A DNA stretch of 64,000 nucleotides, from the NCBI GenBank assembly GCA_022925895.1, contig JAKSYS010000340.1:1-64000 (forward strand), written 5' to 3'. The translations under genes were made by a program, and so were the position numbers. Position 1 is the first letter of the stretch, and each line of letters opens with the position of its first letter. The notes beneath the pieces are model-generated. The model made no database searches. It had not been told where the DNA came from and worked only from the letters and a program-made list of their open reading frames with translations. This DNA comes from Fragilaria crotonensis (taxonomy: Eukaryota > Bacillariophyta > Fragilariophyceae > Fragilariales > Fragilariaceae). This document shows, piece after piece, positions 43,476 to 54,851 of the stretch.

Positions 43476-45787
43476 ATGTCGCCCCTTTCCTCCGATGACG
43501 ACCTGGCGACGATGATGTTGATCAGAGAGGCCGACTATGACGATCCCGTCAAGGTTCGTGCCCTGTTGCGAAATGGGAGCGATTTGAATCGCGAGTATAC
43601 AGTCTTGGGTAAAACAGCCTTGACCATGGCATGTGATGCCATGGGCAATTTGGAGGTACTTCGCGAGTTGCTGAAATGCGACACGGTGGATGTGAACTGG
43701 CCTGATAGAGAGGGCGAGAGAGCCCTAACAGTGGCAATTAGGAGTGGCAACTTGGACGCCGTTCGCGCGCTGCTGAAACACAGCAATGTGGAATTTGACA
43801 GTGAGGCTTATGGTGCCCTGTCTATAGCGCGCGATGCTGGAAATTTGGATATAGTTCGCGAGTTGTTGAAACGAGACGATTTCAACTTGAACCACGTGTA
43901 TGATGACGGTGACACAGTCCTGACAATGGCTTGCGAAATGAACAATTTGGATCTTGTTTGCGAGTTGTTGAAACGCGACGATTTAAACGTGAATCACGAG
44001 TATGGACATGGTGACACAGTCCTAAAGTTGGCTTGCGAAATGAACAGATTGGATGTTGTTTGCGAGTTGTTGAAACGAGACGATTTCAACGTGAACCACG
44101 TGTATGAACGTGGTGACACAGTCCTATCAATGGCTTGCGAAATGAAGAACTTGGATGTGGTCCAAGAGTTATTGAAACACGACAAATAAGATGTAAACCT
44201 CACCGATCATCAAGGGCGCACAGCCCTGATGAAAGCTGCATCATGCAGTTCAAATTGTGACATTGTTCGCATGTTGTTGAAACACGATAATGTGAACGTG
44301 AAGGTCCAGGATACGTTTGGTGACACTGCCCTAGCAATCGCGTGCAGCAGTCCGAACAATTTGGAAATAATTTGCGAACTGTTGAAGCATGCTGATGTGA
44401 ACGTGAACTGCCTAGATAACCACGGTGAGACACCCCTAATTATGGCCAGCTCAAGGGGTCATTGGGAGGCTACTCGTGAGTTGTTGAAGCTTGATACGGT
44501 GGATGTGAACTGGCGGGATCAAGATGGTCGCACAGCCCTGACAAGAGCGTGCCTTGCTGGCAAACTTAACATACTGCGCGAATTGTTGAAACACGACAAG
44601 GTGGATGTGAACTTCCAGGATAGCAGCGGTCACACAGCCCTGACAAGGGCGTGTGATGTAGGCAACTTGAACGTACTGGGCGAGTTGTTGAAGCACGACA
44701 ACGTCGATGTGAACGTCCAGGATAGCCGCGGTCGCACAGCCCTGACAAGGGCGTGCGAAAGGAATAATTATCAGATTGTTTGTAAGTTGTTGATGCACAA
44801 CAAAGTTGACGTTAACCTCAGAGATCGTACCGGGAGATCAGCTCTGGATATCATGTGCACAGCTAAAGATTTTGACATTTTTTCCTTGTTGTTGAGACAT
44901 GCGGATGTGAACGTGAACGGTCAAAATGAACGTGGCGAGACAGCCCTTATGATTGCCAGCTCGATGGGTCGTTCAGATGCTATTCGCGAGCTGTTGAAAC
45001 ACAACATGGTCGATGTGAACTGCCGGGATCGAAATGGTCGCACAGCCCTGACAAGGGCAAGCAGTGCAGGCTATTCGGACGTGATTCGCGAGTTGTTGCA
45101 ACACGACAAAGTTGATGTTAACGTCCAAGATAGCAGTGGTCACACAGCCCTGACAATGGCGTGCGAAAGGAACAACTTCAGTGTCGTTCGGAGATTGTTG
45201 ATGCACGACAAAGTTAACGTTAACCTCAAAGATCATAGAGGGAGAGCAGCTATGGATATCGCCTCCAGTGCTGAAAATGGGGCCATGATTTCCTTGTTGT
45301 TGAGACGTGCTGATGTGGACGTGAACGGCCAAAATGAACTTGGTGAGACAGCCCTTATGATTGCCAGCTCAATGGGTCGTCTAGATGCTATTCGCGAGCT
45401 TTTTGAAACACAACGTGGTCGATGTAAACTGCCGGGATCGAAATGGTCGCACAGCCCTGACAAGGGCATGCAGTGCAGGCAAGTTGGACGTGATTCATGA
45501 GTTGTTGCGACACGACAAGATTGATGTGAATGCCAAAGATCATAAAGGTCGAACAGCCCTTGACTTGGCAATCCGCAATAACCATTGGAATGTCATTGAC
45601 GTATTGCTTGAATACGAGGTGGATGGCAACTCTAAAGTTGCACACGGAAACTCGACCCTCATCTCAGCCTGTCTCAAGGGAAGATTGGACATGGTTTGCA
45701 AGTTGTTGGAGCACAGGAGGGTGGATAAGAGCATCAGGAATAAAGGGTGATAGGCAGCTCTGGATGTTGCTCAAAATATCGAGTTGA
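43476..45787 (+). pseudogene. Ankyrin-repeat gene, copy 1 (about 19 repeats, broken)
   Basis: Starts MSPLSSDDDLATMMLIREADY, as in the other two copies. Repeats of about 33 residues follow the pattern GxTALTMACxxxNLDVVRELLKHDKVDVN. It has roughly three more repeats than copy 3, added in the GDTVLxMACEMNNLDLVCELLKRDD block. It is broken by an in-frame TAA at 44187 (copy 3 reads TTC at the matching place), a one-base gain in a T run near 45402, and a stop with a small deletion near 45748. The role of such proteins is unknown: they have no other domain, and ankyrin stacks mediate protein binding. Confidence 0.85.
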
Positions 45788-45789
45788 TT

Positions 45790-46338
45790 CACTTCTTGTC
45801 TACATGATCATGACAAGTATTGCTGGCGCCAAAAATCGGAAGCAAAGAAGAAGAAGAGCCGTAGAGAGTAGTTGATTCCATGATGCAGGAAAAGAGGTGC
45901 GTGGTTGGTCGCAAGGTTTAGTACTTGGAGGCGCAGACCTTGTAGGACCAGATTCTACATGAACAAGAGAAAGGGCTTTGTTAAGTAAATGCTGTATTGG
46001 TACAAAACAAAAAATAGGTTAGCAACTCGTTCAACCTTTAATCAAGTCAAAAAAACCACTTCCCAAGGAACGGAGGTAACGAATCGATACGCCATCAATG
46101 GGATCCCTCTGTAGGTGATTCATTTGGACAAAATGACAATGCTTTGAATTAGTTCGCGGACAATAAGGTCGACCATTCCACACTGCACCAGAATGCTCGC
46201 CAACATCTTAGTCAACTTGGGTTTGTGTTGTCGACACGCCTTTGTAATTGCGGATTTGGGTTGAGAACAGCAAGCATCCCAACGCTGCGTGGTGCAATGG
46301 AAAACGCAAGAGATCTAGAAAAGCGTGTCTACAAACGC
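45790..46338. other. Spacer shared by all three duplicated units
   Basis: No gene. GAATCGATACGCCATCAATGG and flanking sequence recur after the second (about 53777) and third (about 56785) ankyrin genes, marking this as part of the duplicated segment. Confidence 0.8.
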
Positions 46339-46527
46339 ACTCGTTGTTTTCTTGTAAATAAAATAAAATAAAAATTGAACTAATTAGAGGGTTGTCACCG
46401 TGTTTCAGCCGGTAGGCTGATACCGTGTACCCCGTCCCGGCGGTCGAAACCGCGAGGACTGCTATTATCTAGACAAAGAAACCGAAACGGGACTGAAAAA
46501 AGACGTGATCCGTGACTGACGCATAGA

Positions 46528-48516
46528 TCAAACGGGACTGAAAAAAGATGTAATCAGTGACTGGCGCGACGTTCCATCTTTCGTTAACTCAGCAGACGAC
46601 TGTTTGACTTTTCGGAGCCAGCGCCTACGCGTTGCCGGTGGACCTTCCAATAGCTTGGAAAGAGGACGTTGGCAGTAGTGTTGGTCGCCTGTGCGAAGGA
46701 GATGCGGACGTGAGTGGTAGTACTCGATCTCAATTGCTTCAGCCGTGGAGGATAAATGGGTGCTTGACGTGGAGTCATGGAGGCAACCGTTCCGCGCAAT
46801 CCAAAGTCGACGAGTATGCTGACATAGAGCGGAGATGATTCGTTGCATACGGGTGTGTCCAGCACGTGGATCGCAAGTGGGGGTATGCATGTCGAGAATG
46901 GCCAATTCCGACCAGTCCCGAGCGAGGAAACCTTTAACAGCCGAGTTCCATCCAATTTGTTGTTGCGACGATAGAGCGGAAGTGATCCCGGGATGAAAAT
47001 GGGAGGGGTACTGAGTGATAACCGGTGCAAACTCGGAATCTGAAGTAAGCACATGGCAGATGCCCTCAACGATCAGATACCGAATAGGATGAGGATCTGT
47101 TGTTAGGATATCCGAGCGAAAGGTGGAAAGACTTAAAGCAGATGCGGGATTAGCCGTACATCTAAGAAAGTGATGAGGCGTTTCGTCGGCCGCTTTGCAG
47201 CATGGGCAAAGCTTTAAAGTAGTGTCCTTGATGGATGCCTCGCGAAAACGTTGTATGCCGAGAGGAAGTACCTCATGAATGAACTTGAAGTGTTGTGTTC
47301 GAAGCGTTGGGCGGAGTTTGCGAAAATGGTGTCCAAAAGTGTGAAAATCGACAAGGTCCCAAGCCGCATCAGTCCATTGTTCTGTCTTTTGTATCTCGGT
47401 GCGCTGATGGTATCCGTTTATATGGAACCGGACACAATCATCATAATGTCCTGTGACCGGTGAGCCATTAATGAACAACGTACTCCCATTGTCCTGCCGA
47501 TGGTCCACCAATGATCTGGATCGAAGGCGTCCATGTTCACGATATCGGGTAGCGAGAAAGTCCGCATCAATATTCAACCTAGCGGGAAGTGGAAGTCGAT
47601 CGTAGGATATCGAAACATCCTGATGGGCTTTAACCCATATTGGTCGGAAGGAGCGTTTGAGTGCGCGAAGTGACGACGATATAATGGATATAAGATCGGC
47701 ATCCGAGGGCATGCGAATGAAACGGCGACGACCGCAAAATTGATGGAAACGACTGATAGCTGAACGACTGTCGGTGTACCAATTGAAGGAGCACCGATGT
47801 TTCAATCCCCAGAATGCCGACAAGGATGACAGCAACAGCAGGGCGGATGCACATCCACCGAGTTCACTACGAGTGGATGAATGAGTGTCAGTGGAACCAT
47901 CCACCGGGCCGGAACATGTGAACAAAACCTGTTTACCGGTGCTAAGAATCCAGCCATGCGTAGCTGAGTTTTTACTTAGTCCCCCATCGGAGGCAAGATG
48001 CAGCCGAGACTTGGATCGAAACGCGCGCCACACTTGAAGGTCAGAAGCTTTCTGTTGAAGACCGTCTAAAAGACGACGCTCTGTTCGTGATGGAAGGGAT
48101 GAAATGTAAGAAGAAAAATCCTCAGGAAAAGACTGCGGCGACGCTGTGGTGGCTGAAGGAGTAGGACATTTTTCCTGGGGGACTTTCCAATAGGGCGGAT
48201 AGCGAAGGTAAGACGAACGAAGGAACCGTTTCCATAGTCGCTGTTGGGCTTTTGATGGTTGGGTCTGTCGAGGCCACTTGGTCGAAGTCTCAAAATCATA
48301 CGGGCGACTGCCGTCGAGGTAGCACAGAAGAATACGATTCGGGTGATCGGGATCGCACATGTCTGCTAGAGTAGCGACTTGGAGCCAAAGACGGACGAGA
48401 TTTAAGTCCTGTTGTTGCGCAGGTGTGTACCTCTTCAAATGTTCCGACTGCATGATGTATTCATCCTTCGGGCCATGGAGTGGATCTAGATGAAGGTCCG
48501 AAATCTCGAGATGCAT
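46528..48516 (-). CDS. LINE RNase H and zinc-knuckle C-terminal part
   Basis: About 660 codons, open. RNase H motifs run in order: HLASDGGLSKNSATHGWIL (first Asp), STRSELGGCASALLLL (Glu), FNWYTDSRSAISRF (third Asp), IWVKAHQD and NIDADFLATRYRE. A C-terminal CPCCKAADETPHHFLRC is the CCHC-like knuckle of LINE ORF2. The protein ends RQSLITSFFSPV, which fits a PCNA-interacting (PIP) box, QxxIxxFF. It is probably the downstream part of the single polyprotein that starts with the reverse transcriptase and not an independent gene. Confidence 0.8.
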   Translation of the reverse strand: MHLEISDLHLDPLHGPKDEYIMQSEHLKRYTPAQQQDLNLVRLWLQVATLADMCDPDHPNRILLCYLDGSRPYDFETSTKWPRQTQPSKAQQRLWKRFLRSSYLRYPPYWKVPQEKCPTPSATTASPQSFPEDFSSYISSLPSRTERRLLDGLQQKASDLQVWRAFRSKSRLHLASDGGLSKNSATHGWILSTGKQVLFTCSGPVDGSTDTHSSTRSELGGCASALLLLSSLSAFWGLKHRCSFNWYTDSRSAISRFHQFCGRRRFIRMPSDADLISIISSSLRALKRSFRPIWVKAHQDVSISYDRLPLPARLNIDADFLATRYREHGRLRSRSLVDHRQDNGSTLFINGSPVTGHYDDCVRFHINGYHQRTEIQKTEQWTDAAWDLVDFHTFGHHFRKLRPTLRTQHFKFIHEVLPLGIQRFREASIKDTTLKLCPCCKAADETPHHFLRCTANPASALSLSTFRSDILTTDPHPIRYLIVEGICHVLTSDSEFAPVITQYPSHFHPGITSALSSQQQIGWNSAVKGFLARDWSELAILDMHTPTCDPRAGHTRMQRIISALCQHTRRLWIARNGCLHDSTSSTHLSSTAEAIEIEYYHSRPHLLRTGDQHYCQRPLSKLLEGPPATRRRWLRKVKQSSAELTKDGTSRQSLITSFFSPV

Positions 48517-48749
48517 GTTGTTGTTTCAAGAAACTGACGCACCGACAGTATCCATGACGGTGTTAAATAAGAGACATGTCGGTTGGGTTGCTCCAAGAGA
48601 TAGAAATCCACTCCTGCCTCACGCTGCGAGTAATCTAAATTCAATCGAATTAGGTTGCCAGCTTCCGAATCACTATACAGGGCGTTGCGCAGAAACTTAA
48701 GAGTCTCGATACCCATTTCTGTCCGCAGATCATACAAGCCCAGTCCACC

Positions 48750-50447
48750 GAGTTCAAGAGGGCCATATCGTAAGGCAGTTGGAATGGTGCTGCGAATATG
48801 CAGGCGTTGAAGGATGACTCGACTTATTTGTGACTGGACCTTGGATAGTTCCTCTTCGTTGGTGGCGAGCTGCCAAGCTATATCTCATCGATGGAATATA
48901 AATTGAACGATGGAAAATAGCCACATCCGTTTCAGTCAACCGTGGGGATCGTAGACGTCGAGCGAAAGTGTCTGCTTTTTCTTTCAGAGCAGCAAGGTGA
49001 TCAGTAAAATCCCCCATAGGATTTATAAGAACTCCCAACATTCGGATTGATTCGGTCGGTGATGTTTGCTTGATAGCGTGGCGAGTTAATGATTTGCCTT
49101 GAGTCAAGGAGATAGACGGATCAGTCGGTAGCATCCGTCGCAAAACTGGACGCCCATGCTGCCATTCCCATTGAAGAACAAAATAAGAACATTTCTTCAA
49201 ATTGAGTTTTCCTCCCGACATGTAAAGAAGTTTTTTCCCAAGACTGTGCGACACTCTCAAGGCGAGCAATAAGATCGCTATAGGAGTCTCCATCGGTTGA
49301 CGACGAGGTAAAACCAACTGACGTGTCGTCCACGAACGCGTCCGATGACCGTGAATGTGATCTGCCACCAGCGACGGGGTCAAAATGCATGCGATGGGGA
49401 ACCATTCGGTCGAAGGCATGTAGAAGGAGAACAACGAGAGATAGCCAGACTGCCGGTGATGCACCGCTGCCTTGACCAGTTCCAAATAAGGGAGCAAAAG
49501 GAGTTCCTGAGTAATTGGATTCCGAGACGCCATATGCTGTCTTTACCGTATACCGCATAAATTGCAGAGCCTCTGCATGGAGGCGAACCGCGTTCTTGGG
49601 CATGCCACATCTGCGCGCAGCCAACATACCAAGCGCGACGATGATTCGGTCATAGCACGCTGAAGCATCATTGTCAAAACGAGCCATATCGTGACGTAGT
49701 ACTCGACATAAATCTGTTGTGAGCTGCGTGAGCATGATGGGATCGATCGCAGCCCGACGTGGGATGGAACCGTGTTGAGAGTCGTGCAGAAGGTCCAATT
49801 TACATGCGTGACGGACCAACCGATGGCCCCACTGAAGTTTCAAAAAAGAAGTTGTAATCCGCCTCGAACAGGTGGACAATTCTTAATCGGTTAATGCAGG
49901 GTTTTCCAACGTCTTTTTCAATCATGACGTTTGTAGCTCGACACCATCGTGGAATTGCAATCCCGCGAGCAACGACTATATTAATGAAATAGACAAAACA
50001 CTTCAGTAATATCGGGTCCTGTATCAAAGCTCGGTAGTGTCCAAGATGACGACCGCTTGGTGAAGTTGATGTCTGCTCTTTCCATCCGGTAAAACCTCGA
50101 ATAACCTCATCCGATGATATCTCAGTAGGAATATCACCATGCGTACGTACGTGCGTTGGAATGACAAAAGAGGCCAGAAATTCCCGAAGATAGTTGTCAG
50201 AACCATGCCACTGCTCGGGTACGATGCCTGATAGGAGGTCTTCGGACTGTGGGGATAAGCTCGTGAAGGTCAGTGCATCATGGATTATACCATGACCGCA
50301 GGGAGACTCGGACGCGGCACGAAAAGACTCTTTGTTATAATCAAGGATGTGTTTTTCAAGTTCCTCACGAGTAAAGACTGTTTCCCATGGAATATCCGTA
50401 TGTTCTTGGGTAATTTGGTAAGCTGAATATCCAGATTCATGTGCCAT
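48750..50447 (-). pseudogene. LINE reverse transcriptase part, frame-broken
   Basis: Begins near MAHESGYSAYQITQ. Reverse transcriptase motifs: TSPSGRHLGHYRAL, RATNVMIEKDVGKPCINRLR, FDNDASACYDRII, GTGQGSGASPAVWL and the catalytic AFVDDTSVGF, followed by GKLNLKKCSYFVLQW and RMLGVLINPMGDF. The phrases NDASACYDRI and GTGQGSGASP are characteristic of a LINE lineage common in diatoms. Three overlapping frames cover it; two of the switches coincide with AAAAAA runs (near 49842 and 49235). Confidence 0.8.
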
Positions 50448-50606
50448 TGAGGACGGTGGAACAAGAACTTTGGAAAGGCTAGACCGCTCCGATGGTTTTG
50501 TTATCCGTCGGATGTGTCCAAACGTTGTTCTAGTCGTTTCTCTCCCGATATTGTATTCATCACTATCTTTGCCTTGCGTCGTGAGGATGACTCGTTGTTT
50601 TCTTGT

Positions 50607-51070
50607 CCTTGATCTTTTTCAGCATTTCCGCCGCATACATCGTTGTTCGTTCTCGGGGCTTGGCGACTCACAAGGTAATAGTTCTTGATGCAGTACCCCA
50701 TCACTCGTCCAAGTAGTCCAAGTAGCACCAATCACATGAGTTTCGCGAACCCCTTATTGATAAGCTGAGGCAAGGTGGAGTCGTCCAATGCGTTCAACGG
50801 TGACAATTGCATTTCTGACCATGGCGTTGCGGAATTCCACTCGAAAAGAGTGGTTTCATGCCCCGTACGTTGGTCATGTCGTGAATTGTCAGGGACCGAA
50901 ACGAGCATGTTGCTACTAAGCCATGTCGACTCCCAACAACTCATGACGCATAGCCAAGGACAGGGCTGTCATGGGTTTGGAAATAAGCCGCGAAGGAAGG
51001 ACCCCACTATGGTCACAGTAACGATGATCATCGCATTCTTTGCTGCCTACATCGATTCTCAATGTGATCG
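50607..51070 (-). pseudogene. Truncated PrsW-like protease copy, unit 1
   Basis: Minus-strand pieces match the 3' end of the gene at 57041-60057: LLGLLGRVMGYCIKNYYLVSRQA, and FEWNSATPWSEMQLSPLNALDDS with LPQLINKGFAKLM. The match fades at about 51070. It is the right end of duplicated unit 1, separated from its ankyrin gene only by the LINE. Confidence 0.85.
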
Positions 51071-51189
51071 GACAGTTGCAATGCATTGCTTTTGATGTAG
51101 ACCAACATCCTTGCACGATCTGTTTCAAAGCATAAAAGCGTTGTCGATGAAGCTTGATGAAGAGATTGTCATGCAGAGAAGTAGACGGT

Positions 51190-51770
51190 ATTGTATACAC
51201 CCATACCCATATACATCATATAATGTATGACAGTATGACACATACATATAAATCAATTACTCCAAGTACGCCTACAAGTACACGTACTGTTTGGCATGTG
51301 ATATGATATATGATACTAGTGGGTACCTCCCAATTGGTCGGACTTTTGGAATACGTGTACGGTATGGGTTGTGCACGGTTGTGTGTACTGTTTGTACAGT
51401 TCAGTACTATACGCAAGTAGTGCAGTACCCCAGAGTGGTCATACTCCGTAACAGACGCACGCACTGACGCAACTACGTATATGCAAATCTTACCGACATC
51501 GCTTACGGAGTACTCCAGTATGCATGTATGACATATATCATACTCCGAGTATGAGACAGTATTCATTTGATCCAGTACCCCAGAGTGGTCATACTCCGTA
51601 ACAGACGGACGCACGCACGCACACACGCACACAATATAGTAGGATATGATAAAACGTATGTGTGTATACAGTATGTAGATTGGAGATGGGAGGATAGGAG
51701 TACTTGTAGGATTTATGTAAGAACGTATGGCACGTGAGACGTCAGACACAAAACACGACTTGATAATTCC
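51190..51770. other. AT-rich spacer with a 43-base direct repeat
   Basis: CAGTACCCCAGAGTGGTCAT with following bases to the ACGCACGCAC run occurs at about 51423 and 51572. A 177-codon minus-strand open frame here is low-complexity and unlikely to be a gene. Confidence 0.6.
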
Positions 51771-51863
51771 ACTTCTCGGAGTACATTAGCACTGTGCGCC
51801 GAGTTTGACAATTTTCTCCCTTCCGCAAACTGGTTTCCCATGTGTTCAGAAGTCAAAAGTAAC

Positions 51864-53587
51864 ATGTCGTCCCTTTCTTCCGATGACGACCGGGTGAGGA
51901 AAATGTTGATCAGGGAGACCGATTATGGCGATCCCGTCATGGTTCGTATCCTGTTGCGAAATGGGACCGATTTGAATCGCCAGTATACTGTCTTGGGTAA
52001 AACAGCCTTGACCATGGCATGTGATGCCATGGGCAATTTGGAGGTACTTCGCGTGTTGTTGAAACACGACACGGTGGATGTGAACTGTCCTGATAGTGAG
52101 GGCGAGAGAGCCCTCATCGTGGCAAGTAGGAGTGGCAACTTGGGACGCCGTTCGCGAGCTTCTAAAACACGACAGAGTGGATTTGAACATCCAGGGTTAT
52201 ACAGCCGTGTTAAAAGCCCGCGATTTTGGAAACGTGGATATCGTTCGCGAGTTGTTGAAGCGAGACGATTTCAACATAAACCACGTTTACGAACGTGGTA
52301 ACACAGTCCTAACAATGGCTTGCGAAATGAACAATTTGGATCTTGTTTGCGAGTTATTGAAACACGACAAATTCGATATAAACCTCAGAAATCATGAAGG
52401 GCGCACATCCTTGATGACAGCTGTATCCCGCCGTACAAATTGTAACATTGTTCGCAAGTTATTGAAGCACGATAATGTGAACGTGAAGGTTCAGGATATA
52501 CATGGTGACACTGCCCTAGCAATCGCATGCAGGCATGTGTGGAATTCGAGAATAATTGGCGAACTGTTGAAACAAAAGGATGTGGACGTGAACTGCCTGA
52601 ATAACCATCGTGAGACACCCCTTATTATCGCCAGCGCTAGGGGCCATATACGGGGCTATTCGCGAGTTGTTGAAATTTGACATTGTGGATGTGAACGTCC
52701 AGGATCAAGATGGTCAAACAGCCCTGACAAGGGCGTGCGTTGCAGGCAAAGCTAGCGTACTGGACGAGTTGTTGAAACACGACAGGGTGGATGTGAACAT
52801 CCAGGATAGCAGCGGTCACACAGCCCTGACAATGGCATGCGAAATGAACAATTCTCATATAATTCGTAAGCTGTTGATACGCGACAAAGTTGACGTTAAC
52901 CTCAGAGATTGTAGAGGGAGGACAGCACTGGTAATCTCGTGTAGTCTGGAAAATTGGGAGATGGTTTCCTTGTTGTTGAGACGTGGTGACGTGGACGTTA
53001 GCTGCCAGAATGAACTTGGCGAGACAGTCCTTATGGTGATTGCCAGCTCGAGGGGTGGTTCAGATGCAACTCGCGAGTTGTTGAAACGCAACACGGTGGA
53101 TGTGAACTGCCGGGATCGAAATGGCCGCACAGCCCTGATAAGGGCCAGCAGTGCAGGCAACTTGGAAGTGATTCGTGAGTTGTTGAAACACGACGAATTA
53201 AATGTGAATGCAAAAGATCACAAAGGTCGAACAGCCTTTTACTGGGCGAGTCCCAATAACCATTGGGGTGTTTATGATGCATTGCTGGAATACGACGAGG
53301 TGGATGTCAACGCCAAAGGTGCACACGGCAACACGGCTCTTATCTGGGCATGTCTCAAAGGAAGGTTGGACATTGTTTGCAAGCTGTTGAAAGACGGGAG
53401 GGTGGATGCGAGCCTTAGGAATAAAGCAGGGTCGACAGCTCTGGATGTTTCTCGAAATCTCGAATTGATTGAAATCACGGCGTGTTTAGAGGAGCATGCC
53501 AAGTCTGGTTTGCGTCGCAAGTGGGAAGCGAATGTCGAAATAGATAGGAAGAAGAAGCAAAGCCGTCGAGGGTATTTGGTTGAATGA
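51864..53587 (+). pseudogene. Ankyrin-repeat gene, copy 2 (two frame slips)
   Basis: Starts MSSLSSDDDRVRKMLIRETDY. About 16 ankyrin repeats, colinear with copy 3, including RALLKHD, GDTALAIACRH, GHTALTMACEMNN and GRTAFYWASPNNHWGV, with the same basic tail (RKKKQSRRG). Two one-base discrepancies break the frame: a GGG for GG in CAACTTGGGACG near 52140, and one extra base in ATACGGGGCTA near 52655. Both are in G-runs, so an otherwise intact gene with base-calling errors is a real alternative to a pseudogene. Confidence 0.8.
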
Positions 53588-53589
53588 TG

Positions 53590-54060
53590 CAAGAAAGGAG
53601 GGGCTTGGTTGGCTGCAGTATTATCTTCTTGGAGCCGCAGGCCAGTTCGGATGAGATTCAGCATGAACAAGATAGTGTGCTTTGTATAGTAAAAGGTGCA
53701 TTGTTGCATGACTAAATGTAGGTTTGCCACTAGTTCAACCTTTGATTAAGTCAAAATGCAAGTTCAAAGATAGGGAGGTGACGAATCGATACGCCGCTGG
53801 TGGGTCCCTCTAGACTCTTGACGTATTTGGCCAAAAACGACCGTAATTTGTATTAGTTCGCGGTTAGGTATAGTAGATCGACCCTTCTACTCAGCACCAG
53901 AATGCTTGCCAACATTTCAGTTCACGTTGGCTGGATTTCAGTTCACTTGGCTGGTACTGGTGACACGCCGTCTAGTTGCGGACTAGGTACAGAACTGAAC
54001 ATCAAGTATCCCAATGCTTTGTCGTACAATGGAAAAGGCAGTAATCTAGAAAAGCATTTC
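53590..54060. other. Duplicated spacer, unit 2
   Basis: Matches 45850-46338 and 56580-57030 with scattered differences and a small internal duplication of TTGGCTGG words near 53935-53955. No gene. Confidence 0.7.
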
Positions 54061-54069
54061 TGAAACGCA

Positions 54070-54410
54070 TTCGCATTTCATCGTGTCCTTGGTCTTTTCA
54101 GCATTTCCGCTGCCGCGAGTTCGGCCGGACAGGCCGCTTGCTTTCCAGCATACGTTGTCGTTCGTTTCCGCGCTTGGCGGCTCACAAGAGAGTAGTTCCC
54201 GTATTGATTAGCTGCGGCAATGTAGAATCATCGGCTACGTTCCACGGTGACAGTTGCATTTCCGACCATGGCGTTGCGGAATTCCACTTGAAGAGTGGTT
54301 TCATTTCCCGCAGGTTGGCCGTGGCATGAATCAGCACGACCGGAACGACGCCCAATACATCGCGCATCGCCAAGGCCAGTAACCTCTTTACGAATACCTC
54401 CGTTAGAATA
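54070..54410 (-). pseudogene. Truncated PrsW-like protease copy, unit 2
   Basis: Minus strand: VVLIHATANLREMKPLFKWN, then TPWSEMQLSPWNVADDSTLPQLIN, matching the 3' exon of the gene at 57041-60057. A piece of about 70 bases coding GFAKLMWLVLLGRVLG is missing. The match ends near 54410. Confidence 0.85.
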
Positions 54411-54851
54411 CCAAAAGACGACCGCGGACACGGTTCGATTTACAACAAAATCAACGGTCATCACCTGGTGCCGCGTTGTGACTTTTGTGATGCTGTCACG
54501 CTCGCACCAGCACATCATGTGTATGCATAGTGTTGCGAAGTGCGAAGTACCAGGTACTTGTAATGTGTACATTACACACCACTGTGTATCTTTGAGAAGA
54601 TTTGGATTTAAGATATTTTTGAATGAAAGGGAATCTACAAATTTAGATAAGAAGATTCACCAGGCGATTGCATGTGCATTAAGGCGCCTGTAACACCCCT
54701 TGCAATAGCCTGCTTTGCAGTCCAAGAACATAGCCTTGGAGGGCTGCCAAGATGAACACTTTGCCGGGTTTGCCAATTTTCTCGTTGCTGTCTGGTATCC
54801 CTTTTGTTCAAAAGTATTATCGCAAAAGTCTTGTGCAATTTAGAATTGAAC
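54411..54851. other. Junction between units 2 and 3
   Basis: 54411-54740 is unique sequence; from about 54750 the upstream region common to all three ankyrin genes begins (CCGGGTTTGCCAATTTTCTC, compare 43415 and 51800). Confidence 0.6.

Larger units (their letters stand above)
46356..50589 (-). mobile_element. LINE (non-LTR retrotransposon), 5'-truncated, with 17-base target duplication
   Basis: ACTCGTTGTTTTCTTGT occurs at 46339-46355 and again at 50590-50606, exactly flanking the element. The two flanks join into sequence colinear with the protease gene 3' end at 57030-57060. The 3' end (left) has a TTTTA-type microsatellite tail, not poly(A). The reverse transcriptase lies at about 50447-48750 and the RNase H plus Cys/His knuckle protein at 48516-46528. 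There is no endonuclease or ORF1, so it is truncated on insertion. Frame changes near 49.86, 49.25, 48.8 and 48.5 kb mostly lie in A-runs. Confidence 0.9.

Noticed and set aside
51216-51749. 177-codon minus-strand open frame
   Set aside because: It runs through low-complexity ACGCAC and TATGA repeats and a 43-base direct repeat; the translation only mirrors these.
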